Below, piece by piece: positions 17,457 through 25,257 of a stretch of 64,000 nucleotides of DNA (position 1 is the first letter of the stretch; each line of letters opens with the position of its first letter). The DNA comes from Thermodesulfovibrio yellowstonii DSM 11347. GTDB taxonomy: Bacteria; Nitrospirota; Thermodesulfovibrionia; Thermodesulfovibrionales; Thermodesulfovibrionaceae. The notes below the pieces were generated by a model that saw nothing but the letters and a program-made list of their open reading frames with translations, was not told the origin of the DNA and made no database searches. The translations under genes were made by a program, and so were the position numbers. Where the stretch lies: NCBI RefSeq assembly GCF_000020985.1, contig NC_011296.1:1602001-1666000 (forward strand), written 5' to 3'.

Positions 17457-18914
17457 CTATCTGTTTTCTAATTCCTCATAGATACTGCTGAACTGCTCAA
17501 GGGCGGATTGAAGATTTTCTGTTATCTCCCTTGCGAGTATATCTGGCGAAGGAAGGTTTTCTGAGTCTTCAAGGCTTTCATCTTTAAGCCAAAAAATGTC
17601 AAGACTCACCTTATCCCTTTGAATTAATTCCTCATAGGTAAATGCCCTAAATCTTTCTGTCTCCTCTCTGTTTCTTCTATTTTCAGGATTATAGCACCTT
17701 ATGAAATCCTCAAGATGTTCATATCTCAATGGATTTGTCTTTAGTGTAAAATGCATATTTGTTCTCAGGTCATAAATCCAGAGTTTCTCTGTCCAGGGCT
17801 TTTCACTGGCAGGTTTTCTGTCAAAGAAAAGAACATTTGCTTTTACTCCTTGCGCATAAAATATTCCTGTTGGAAGCCTCAAAAGTGTATGAACATCGCA
17901 TTCAGCAAGCAACTTTCTTCTAATAGTCTCTCCAGCACCTCCCTCAAAAAGCACATTGTCAGGCACAACCATGGCAACTTTTCCATTAATCTTTGTGATA
18001 GTTTTTACATGCTGAAGAAAATTCAATTGTTTATTTGATGTAGTTGCCCAAAAATCCCGCCTTTCATAAGTGAGGGATTCTCTATCAGCCTTCCCCTCTC
18101 CATTTACAATAGTAATACTGCTTTTCTTTCCAAAGGGTGGATTTGTAAGAATAATATCATAACGCTCTCCTGTATCAGAAATCAGGGAATCTCCTGTAGC
18201 AATAGGGCTTTCCTCTCCACCTATGCCATGGAGATAAAGATTCATCACACAGAGTCTAACAACACTATCAACTATATCCCTACCTGAAAAAGTGTTATAT
18301 TTCAGAAATCTCTTTTGTTCCTTGTCCAGCCTATAATTCTTTGAGATGTACTCATGGGCAGCAAGCAAGAAACCGCCTGTCCCGCAGGCAGGGTCATGAA
18401 TGGTCTGTCCTGGCTCAGGACTTATACATTCTACAATTGCCTTAATAAGTGGTCTCGGAGTGAAGTATTGTCCAGCACCACCCTTGACGTCTTCTGCATT
18501 CTTCTGAAGTAATCCCTCATATATCTCACCCTTTATATCAATATCAAGTCCAGTCCAAGTCTCATTATTAATAAGCTCTATGAGACGTTTTAGTTTCGCA
18601 GGGTCTTGAATCTTATTCTGAGCCTTTCTGAATATTACTCCAAGCATGCCCTTTTCTTTTCCCAAACTCTCAAGGATATGACGGTAGTGAACCTCAAGAC
18701 TGTCTCCATCCCTCTCAATAAGGCTCTGCCAATCAAGCTCTTTTGGAATAATTGAAGGCTTATTAAAAGGTGGCTTTGTCTGTTCATCAGCCATTTTTAA
18801 AAAGAGTAGATAGGTAAGCTGTTCTACATAATCTCCGTAGCTTACACCATCATCTCGAAGGACATTACAGTAATTCCATAATCGTTGTACTATGGTTGAA
18901 GATTCATTGGGCAT
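17457..18914 (-). CDS. hsdM: Type I restriction-modification system DNA methyltransferase subunit
   Basis: A 485-residue N6-adenine methyltransferase. Residues 1-130 are the HsdM N-terminal helical domain (LWNYCNVLRDDGVSYGDYVE). The SAM site is DPACGTGGFLLAAHEYI and the catalytic motif is NPPFGKKS. HsdM pairs with HsdS to methylate host DNA, and with HsdR to restrict foreign DNA. It is the last gene of the minus-strand island, separated from hsdS by the HEPN and MNT genes, and converges on the glutamate synthase operon. Confidence 0.93.
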   Translation of the reverse strand: MPNESSTIVQRLWNYCNVLRDDGVSYGDYVEQLTYLLFLKMADEQTKPPFNKPSIIPKELDWQSLIERDGDSLEVHYRHILESLGKEKGMLGVIFRKAQNKIQDPAKLKRLIELINNETWTGLDIDIKGEIYEGLLQKNAEDVKGGAGQYFTPRPLIKAIVECISPEPGQTIHDPACGTGGFLLAAHEYISKNYRLDKEQKRFLKYNTFSGRDIVDSVVRLCVMNLYLHGIGGEESPIATGDSLISDTGERYDIILTNPPFGKKSSITIVNGEGKADRESLTYERRDFWATTSNKQLNFLQHVKTITKINGKVAMVVPDNVLFEGGAGETIRRKLLAECDVHTLLRLPTGIFYAQGVKANVLFFDRKPASEKPWTEKLWIYDLRTNMHFTLKTNPLRYEHLEDFIRCYNPENRRNREETERFRAFTYEELIQRDKVSLDIFWLKDESLEDSENLPSPDILAREITENLQSALEQFSSIYEELENR

Positions 18915-18935
18915 GACTTTTTTGGTCGTTTACTT

Positions 18936-19247
18936 TTAAATTACCTCTCCTTTTTCAGCATAATCAACAATCATTGAATCCCTACTTTCCCACTCTTCAG
19001 GTGTCATAGCTACAGCCTCAATTGGCTCAAATATCTCATAAATAGCATCGGAAAGAATCTCTATTCTTTCCCAGTAACTTTTTTCTCTAAAGTCTTCAGA
19101 TATAACTACTATATCAATGTCACTCCCTTCATGATAAGTCCCAGTAGCATAGGAACCAAAAAGAATTATTCTATCCACTTTTATTCCCTTAGACTCTATG
19201 GCTTTTTTGAATCTATATATAATCTCTAAAACTGCTTTTTTTTCCAT
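18936..19247 (-). CDS. MNT-type nucleotidyltransferase domain protein (antitoxin-like)
   Basis: A 103-residue minimal nucleotidyltransferase. GSYATGTYHEGSDIDIVVIS carries the GS-x-SDxD metal-binding pattern. Family members paired with HEPN proteins act as antitoxins that AMPylate or otherwise silence the HEPN toxin. It overlaps the HEPN gene by 22 bp, the usual pair arrangement, although here both genes are embedded between hsdS and hsdM. Confidence 0.87.
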   Translation of the reverse strand: MEKKAVLEIIYRFKKAIESKGIKVDRIILFGSYATGTYHEGSDIDIVVISEDFREKSYWERIEILSDAIYEIFEPIEAVAMTPEEWESRDSMIVDYAEKGEVI

Positions 19248-19606
19248 TCAAGTGCCTCAATACTTTTCTCAATTAAAGCTTTTGTAATAGGCTCGGTGAA
19301 GTGTTTTTGAAGTTTTTCTATATCCTCGGGATACCTTGTAACCACATGGGCTTCATTCAGTTTTACGAGAAATTTTCCAATTTCCTCAGGTGGTTTAACA
19401 CCTATCTTGTTTAAAAGATAAACAAGATTATGAACCTTTGGAGGTATTTCTTTTAATTTTTCTTGATATAGTCCCTTTAATGCCTTCTCAATAGATAGGT
19501 GACACATGAAGACAGCATAAAAATATCTGCCTCCACTAAACATAAATTTCGCTGTATCTATGTCATACTCAGCTTGTTTTAACCACTCTGAAGCTCTTTT
19601 ATTCAT
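19226..19606 (-). CDS. HEPN-domain protein (putative toxin of a HEPN/MNT pair)
   Basis: A 126-residue helical protein of the HEPN class. AEYDIDTAKFMFSGGRYFYA and CHLSIEKALKGLY are the recognisable first helices, followed by PPKVHNLVYLLNKIG. Some HEPN proteins are RNases; here the nearest Arg-His spacing (RYFYAVFMCH) is longer than the classic Rx4-6H, so RNase activity is uncertain. It overlaps hsdS by 8 bp and the MNT gene by 22 bp. It may be a toxin-antitoxin guard riding in the restriction operon. Confidence 0.82.
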   Translation of the reverse strand: MNKRASEWLKQAEYDIDTAKFMFSGGRYFYAVFMCHLSIEKALKGLYQEKLKEIPPKVHNLVYLLNKIGVKPPEEIGKFLVKLNEAHVVTRYPEDIEKLQKHFTEPITKALIEKSIEALEWKKKQF

Positions 19607-19880
19607 ACATTCCTATTCTAACAGATTTAATTTTATTTTTATTTGTCTGTTTTGCTTTATCAATTTTTATCCTTTCCAGCAATTTCTCAGCAGGTTCGTC
19701 ATTAGGGTCTTGTGGCACAAGCTTGCCCTCAAAGGCTTTCTTTAGGATGCTCTGCCTGAGCCTCTCTGCCTGCTTAAGACTCTGGTCAACAATCCCTTCT
19801 ATCTGCTCAACCACAGAAAATCGCCTCTCTATCTCTGAAACAATCTGCTGCTGCTCTGGAAGAGGGGGAGGGGGATAAAT

Positions 19881-19915
19881 AGATTTGAGATTTGAGATTT
19901 GAGATTTGGGATTTG
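19881..19915. repeat. Heptanucleotide tandem repeat (AGATTTG)4 plus one degenerate copy inside hsdS
   Basis: Four perfect AGATTTG units occupy 19881-19908, followed by a degenerate GGATTTG at 19909-19915 (the coding strand reads CAAATCT). Seven is not a multiple of three, so each slippage event moves the hsdS frame. The present four-copy state is out of frame; three or six copies would be in frame. Confidence 0.92.
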
Positions 19916-20338
19916 GAGATTGCTGAAAATGTGCTCCCTGTTCCAATCTTACTAATTTCTCTTTCAACATTTCGCAGATAATAAAAAAGGAATTTATAAA
20001 GCCCTCCAAATCTAATTGCGGCTAATCCACGGCCTATGCATGAAGTTTCAAAACAGATATTTGTCGGACCAACTGGTGCTCTGATAGATAGTAAGATATC
20101 ATTTTTCTCAGCAATCTTTTTGGGCTTTGAGCACCATTTTGATGGAATTGGATAGATAAGACCAAATTCGGCTTTCCCTTGATAAAATGGCAATCCAATT
20201 CTAACAGTATTGTATGTTTTGGAAGGAGGGGATTGTCCCATGATAATTTCTGCTGCCTCCCCCAACTTTACCCATCTCCACCCCTCAGGCAATTCAGGAA
20301 GGTCATTGTTAGCAACTGAAGGTTGCGTGACAATCTCT

Positions 20339-20375
20339 GAGATTCCTTCGCCACTTCTTTGCTCGGAATGACAGG
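20339..20375. repeat. Dispersed REP-like repeat inside the hsdS linker
   Basis: GAGATTCCTTCG followed by GCTCGGAATGACAGG is a copy of the repeat also seen at 12124-12149, 37039-37065 and 49958-49987. It lies in frame within hsdS, encoding a CHSEQRSGEGISEI linker between the two halves of the specificity subunit. Confidence 0.7.
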
Positions 20376-20980
20376 ATGAAGAATTAGTCAACTTGCCCTC
20401 AAAGGCATACTTTAAGACAGCCTGGCGATAACGCCTAATCTGAGCCTTTACCTTTTTCAAAGCCTCAACTCCAGCCTCAAGCCTCGTAAACAACTCCTCA
20501 ATCTTCGCAACAATCCGCTTTTGCTCATTGAGAGGAGGGAGAGGGATAGGTATTTGTTGCATTGATGATTGATTTAATTTAAGCCTTGTTGTACCAGTAA
20601 CATATCCATGATAATCAAAAATATTTAGGTAATGACATATAAAAGAATTCAAAATAACTCCATTAATTCCTCTTAAAACATGTGCATGGTTATTTACCCA
20701 ACTTTTTCCTCTGATGATATATGCTTTGTTTTTTGTAGGCTCAAAAAAAGGAGCTCCATCTTCCCCTAATAAAACAAGTTCTTCATCAAATATATAATCA
20801 TCAATCCAACCAACTTGTCCTGTAGCACCATAGTAAGGTATTAATTCTGACGGAGATTTACCAGAAATTCTTTTTTCTCTCTCATCCGTATTAACAGGTA
20901 TCCTCTTATTATCTAAGATTTCTACAACCTCCCCCAACCTCGTCCACACCCAGCCATTTGGAAGAGTTTTAGAAACTTCA

Positions 20981-23900
20981 TCATGCAAATCCATATTTCT
21001 GTTCTCTTTTCTCGAAAGCATCCTTCCCACCTTCTAATATTTCACAGACATGCTCTCTAATACCCTGTTTCTCTAATAGAAGATTTGATGCATCATCTTT
21101 AAATGTATTTTCAAGAGAACCACTGACATAGGAAACTCTTGATTCCTGACTTTCTAAACCTCTATCAAAATTAGCCACGATAACTTGTTCTGAGTCTGTA
21201 TTCACAACAAGATTGGGATTATGTGTGGCAATAATTACCTGTCTTCTTTTCTTGGCATTCCTGAAATATCTAACGAGCGTATGATAAACAGACCTATTAT
21301 CAAGATTCTCCTCCGGCTGATCTATTAGAATAGGTCTTTTATCTTCCTGATCAAGTTCTAAAAATAAGATAATAAGTGCTAATCCTTTTAAGCCCGGCGA
21401 TAAATGATTAAGCTCAATATCATTAAACTTAATTGAATAACTAATATTGTAGTATTTTGTTGAATAGAGCCAATTATAAAAATCTAGTTCAATATATCTT
21501 CTTTTTTTTAATTGAGAGGCAAGGGTTCTATCATTTTTAGTAAATAACTCCTCAACCTCTTTTAAAAATCTTCTGATAGATTCCTTATTGCTATCCGATA
21601 TTTTTTCACCTTCTAAATCTAAATTAAACTTCAACTCTTCTAATCTTTCTTTAAGCGCCTCAGGTCTTGATTGGCGAAACACCCCATCTGCCCTTAAATC
21701 AATCAATTCATGCCCATCACTTGACATAGAGTTTAAGTCAAAATCAAATTTAACTGTAAAATCAAATAATTTTTCGTTTATTTCTCCGCTTGCCTTTAAG
21801 ACTTTCTCTAACGGCGAATAAATATTTTTAAGAACATCTTTTTCCTCAAATAATAGTTCAAAGAACTTTATAAAAATATTTTCTCTTTCCTTTAATAATT
21901 GTGGCAAAAGATGTTCAGCAGTTTCTATTTTTTGTATATCAGAAATTAAAGATTCTCTCTTTTTTTTCAGTTCTGATAAAGACTTATTTATTTCTTCAAT
22001 TTTATTCTGCTTTGATTTCTCAAGTGCTAATTTATCTTTTTCTTTTTCAAAATTAGTGTTAACTACTTTTAATTCTTCTTTTTTTTCTTCTATATCATTT
22101 TCAAGAAGTTTTTTCCTGGCAATCAGTATCTGCTCTAAATCTTCAGGATATAAAACAATCTTTATTTCATCAATTTGATCTTTAGTAACTCCTACAGCCG
22201 AAAAGTCAAGTTTCAATTCATTTAAGAATTTTTTAGAATCCTCATGGAAGTTAGATACCTTATTATTTATCTCCTTTATTTTTAATAGCTTACTTTCAAT
22301 TTCTGAGATTGTCTTCTCAAGGTTTGACTTTTGTTCTGTAAGAGATTGAATTTTTTGGAGAATTTGTTTTTGTTCATCAGAATCTTTTATAGCATCAGAT
22401 ATTTTCTTAATTTCATTCTCTAAGTTTTCTATTTCTTCTTTAGCTTTTCTAATATTTTCCTCTTTGGAAGGCTTAGAGTTAATTAAATCATTATAGTTAT
22501 ATATTTGCACATTTATGCTCTGTATCTGTTTAGTGACTCTTTCTTTATTGCTATGAATAATCTTCAATTGAGCATCTTTATAACTTTTGAAATTTACGTA
22601 TGTTGCCTTAAGTTCCGATGGTATATTCTGAAAAATTACATCTTCAATTTGCCTTTCAAGTTCATTTTTACCAACTTCTGAACATAGTTGCTCAACATAA
22701 TCTTGTGGCAAATATCTTACTTTGCCTTCTTTATCGAATTCTTCCAATTTGTCTTTAATCTCTTCTTCAACAGAACTTCCATCATCCCACTCGAGTTTTA
22801 TTTTCGTTCCTTTTAAATCTCTAAATGCTCTTTTCAAAAATGACTTAGATTTATTCTCATCTTTCTCATAACACTTGTAACTTCCTGCTGCGTACGCAAT
22901 TAAATCTAAAATAGCGGTTTTACCGGTTCCCTTTCCTCCAATGATACTGACTAAACCATCATTTAATAAAATAGGTTTGCTGTCAAACCACTTATTCGAA
23001 TTAGAAATAGTAATTGATTTAATTATTTTATTCCTTTCTATTTTTTGTGGAGACTCCTCGCCTATGTAAACCCTCTCCTCAGGCTCATAAATTATCTGTT
23101 TTAAACCTTCAAATGTAGGATCAGCCTTAATCCAGCAATATCTTAATAAACAATTCGATTGATTGTTGCAATTATGACCAGGTTCACTTCTCTTTATACA
23201 AGGATAGCATATTTCAATGATTTTGTGAGCATCTGATCCATGAATACATGGTTTCAATCTACCATATTTTCTAGTTATCACGTCTGAATTATCACTTTTT
23301 TTCCCTAAAAAATAGTCCCTATCATTTGGATTAGATGAAAAAATACAGTCAGCAAATCTGTATATATTCTCTCTTGTAGCAGCAAGGCTTGAATGTTGAA
23401 TTCCCGATGCACCATCTCCACTTCTGTTTGATACAACAATTATTGAATTATCACGCAACGCCTTATCTTTCTTTATTATATCTTCTACTTTCTCAAAAGA
23501 AACCTTAAATTGTTCAATTCCAATCTTATATGCAATATTTTCCTGAAGACTGTTGTCATTTCTATATTTTCTTCCAAGTTTTATTAGATCGTTTCGGATA
23601 CACTTATAGACCTCATTTTGATAGTTAAATTCAAGGCTTGAAAAAAATTTACTGTCAAGATCATCAACAATTTCTGGCGAAAAAATTATATGCAAATTGA
23701 TTGGAGAATCAGTAGAGGTTACAGGAATGATTCTAATTTCTACATTAGGCAGTAAACACTCAATATTATTCAAATTGCCTGCATCTTTATATTCCTTTAC
23801 TTTTTTGTATCCTTCTATGGAAAAATAATCAGTTAATCCTATTACAGAAATATCTGTAAGAGATTCTAATTTTTCCAAATACTTTTCCCACTTTTCGTCA

Positions 23901-24004
23901 TCATTTATACCGTCAAATTGGTTGTTTAATACAGATGCTGGAGTATGTACATGCAAATCCCACTTACGCCATTCAGAGCCCTTGGGATATCTAAAAAATG
24001 ACAT
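20981..24004 (-). CDS. TrlF-like PHP-domain/SMC-like AAA ATPase
   Basis: A 1007-residue protein. The N-terminal WDLHVHTPAS is the HxH metal motif of a PHP (phosphoesterase) domain. Around residue 350, IIGGKGTGKTAILDLIAY is a Walker A, followed by about 350 residues of coiled coil, then the ABC-like signature region LSPGLKGLALIILFL, Walker B ILIDQPEENLD and the histidine switch IIATHNPNLVV. This is the layout of TrlF-type and other SMC-like ATPases often found in type I restriction islands. A defence role, such as DNA-end sensing with nuclease activity, is inferred from context. It overlaps hsdS by 14 bp. Confidence 0.8.
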   Translation of the reverse strand: MSFFRYPKGSEWRKWDLHVHTPASVLNNQFDGINDDEKWEKYLEKLESLTDISVIGLTDYFSIEGYKKVKEYKDAGNLNNIECLLPNVEIRIIPVTSTDSPINLHIIFSPEIVDDLDSKFFSSLEFNYQNEVYKCIRNDLIKLGRKYRNDNSLQENIAYKIGIEQFKVSFEKVEDIIKKDKALRDNSIIVVSNRSGDGASGIQHSSLAATRENIYRFADCIFSSNPNDRDYFLGKKSDNSDVITRKYGRLKPCIHGSDAHKIIEICYPCIKRSEPGHNCNNQSNCLLRYCWIKADPTFEGLKQIIYEPEERVYIGEESPQKIERNKIIKSITISNSNKWFDSKPILLNDGLVSIIGGKGTGKTAILDLIAYAAGSYKCYEKDENKSKSFLKRAFRDLKGTKIKLEWDDGSSVEEEIKDKLEEFDKEGKVRYLPQDYVEQLCSEVGKNELERQIEDVIFQNIPSELKATYVNFKSYKDAQLKIIHSNKERVTKQIQSINVQIYNYNDLINSKPSKEENIRKAKEEIENLENEIKKISDAIKDSDEQKQILQKIQSLTEQKSNLEKTISEIESKLLKIKEINNKVSNFHEDSKKFLNELKLDFSAVGVTKDQIDEIKIVLYPEDLEQILIARKKLLENDIEEKKEELKVVNTNFEKEKDKLALEKSKQNKIEEINKSLSELKKKRESLISDIQKIETAEHLLPQLLKERENIFIKFFELLFEEKDVLKNIYSPLEKVLKASGEINEKLFDFTVKFDFDLNSMSSDGHELIDLRADGVFRQSRPEALKERLEELKFNLDLEGEKISDSNKESIRRFLKEVEELFTKNDRTLASQLKKRRYIELDFYNWLYSTKYYNISYSIKFNDIELNHLSPGLKGLALIILFLELDQEDKRPILIDQPEENLDNRSVYHTLVRYFRNAKKRRQVIIATHNPNLVVNTDSEQVIVANFDRGLESQESRVSYVSGSLENTFKDDASNLLLEKQGIREHVCEILEGGKDAFEKREQKYGFA

Positions 24005-24016
24005 ATTACTCCCCCC

Positions 24017-24781
24017 TCACCCCAAGATTTCCATCTCCCTCCTTATATAATCCACCCCATTTTTCTCAAACTCTGTGAATTCTGGGAAAACTTTATCAAC
24101 AGCAGTCATTAGTCTTTTCTGGTCATTCCTGCTAAGACAATCAAGGCTTTCCAAAACAGTAACACTTCTGAACTTTAACTTTTCTATAATAAATTTCTGA
24201 CAGGAGATTATTGTTAACCTCGCTGTTGATGAATTATTCACACCAAAAAGATAAACTGGAACTCTACTGTGGTTAAAACAATAATTTACTTCATACTCAG
24301 GCATATCAGGTAAAGGATGAAAGTTTTTTTTCGGTTCATATTGAGCAAGATTTGTAAAAACAAAATCATCAAGCATCTCAAAAAAGAGGCTCTGGATAAC
24401 CTCTCTTTTATAAAGTTTCATATTACTTACTTTTAATATAACGCCTATAAATTGCATTAATGCAGGATAAAGATGTTCTAATTCTGTATCAAGAAATAAA
24501 ATTCCTCTCTCGTTCTGTATATTATATGATGAAATTATTGAGTTAAATATACGTTCTTTATTCGGTGTATCAATGTCATATGAATATGATAATCTCATTA
24601 ATGTTAAACCATAATCTGATATCCTAAAGAGGTTATTTCCAAGTGGAGTAATAAAGACCTCAACCATATCTCCATCTTCATGATAAAAAGGTATCAAAAC
24701 CTGCCAGACATTAGGTCTTTTTTCTCTTAAACCAATCTTCTGACTACATTGTTTCTGAAGTATCTCCAGTATTTCTCTCAT
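24017..24781 (-). CDS. DUF1828-domain protein
   Basis: A 254-residue protein whose first half reads like DUF1828: VWQVLIPFYHEDGDMVEVFI then RISDYGLTLMRLSY. The second half (YCFNHSRVPVYLFGVNN, DCLSRNDQKRLMTAVDKVFPEF) resembles the companion DUF1829 fold. The family is often found near restriction or toxin modules and has no settled function. It overlaps the upstream gene by 4 bp and ends 12 bp before the TrlF-like gene, so it belongs to the island transcript. Confidence 0.7.
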   Translation of the reverse strand: MREILEILQKQCSQKIGLREKRPNVWQVLIPFYHEDGDMVEVFITPLGNNLFRISDYGLTLMRLSYSYDIDTPNKERIFNSIISSYNIQNERGILFLDTELEHLYPALMQFIGVILKVSNMKLYKREVIQSLFFEMLDDFVFTNLAQYEPKKNFHPLPDMPEYEVNYCFNHSRVPVYLFGVNNSSTARLTIISCQKFIIEKLKFRSVTVLESLDCLSRNDQKRLMTAVDKVFPEFTEFEKNGVDYIRREMEILG

Positions 24782-25251
24782 AAGTCACCAAATAAACTCT
24801 TTTGAAAATCAAAATAATCATTAGCGTTTATAATATTTGTCCTTTTAATAAAATAATCAAGAGCCTCTTTATAAGAATTATATCTATCAGTTATCTCAGC
24901 AAAAGAGAGTTTACGAATATCCTTTTCAATATCGTCATTTTTTATCATATGAATGTGATAATCATAATGAGGAGAAGGTTTTAAGATGTCTTCGGTCACA
25001 TAATGAGGTCCATTACACCTAATTAAAGGCATTCCTTTATCAGGAGAGGGAAGAAGATCAAGTCCTATGGAAAAATTTTCCTGAAATTCCTTGTGTTTTC
25101 TTATGAACATCCTGAATTTATAATTTCCATCAATAGATTGGAGTTTAAAATCCCTTCTGAAGTGTTGATATTCTTCACTAAACTCCTTTGAAGAGCTCTC
25201 AATAATTCTTTTGGGCATTATTATTAATCTCTCAATTTCTCTTTCTATCAT
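24778..25251 (-). CDS. Hypothetical protein of the restriction island
   Basis: A 157-residue protein I do not recognise. It is predicted to be soluble, with an aromatic, histidine-rich middle (CNGPHYVTED, SPHYDYHIHMI) that could bind metal or nucleic acid. It has a 4-bp ATGA overlap with the DUF1828 gene downstream and starts 6 bp after hsdR ends, so the two proteins are probably made together. They may form a two-component accessory module or toxin-antitoxin pair; that is a guess from the overlap alone. Confidence 0.6.
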   Translation of the reverse strand: MIEREIERLIIMPKRIIESSSKEFSEEYQHFRRDFKLQSIDGNYKFRMFIRKHKEFQENFSIGLDLLPSPDKGMPLIRCNGPHYVTEDILKPSPHYDYHIHMIKNDDIEKDIRKLSFAEITDRYNSYKEALDYFIKRTNIINANDYFDFQKSLFGDL

Positions 25252-25257
25252 ATACTT

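Larger units (their letters stand above)
19599..20994 (-). pseudogene. hsdS: Type I restriction specificity subunit, frameshifted in a heptamer repeat (phase-OFF form)
   Basis: HsdS recognises the DNA target through two target-recognition domains. I start at 20994 (MDLHDEV); the frame is open from 21030. The 5' frame gives TRD1, the first conserved helix region (PLPPLNEQKRIVAKIEELF), a repeat-derived linker and TRD2 (GWRWVKLGEAAEI, then GTGSTFSAISKSQIS). It then leaves frame and stops at 19807. The second frame resumes within the repeat (PPPPLPEQQQIVSEIERRF) and continues to IGMYE at 19599. The span is 1396 bp, and removing one 7-bp unit gives exactly 463 codons (462 residues plus stop). This looks like a reversible switch rather than decay; a sequencing error is the alternative. 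Confidence 0.85.

Noticed and set aside
19807-20009. The two overlapping hsdS frames as two separate functional proteins
   Set aside because: The second frame's upstream methionine part is an out-of-frame reading of TRD2; only joining within the repeat gives a sensible HsdS.
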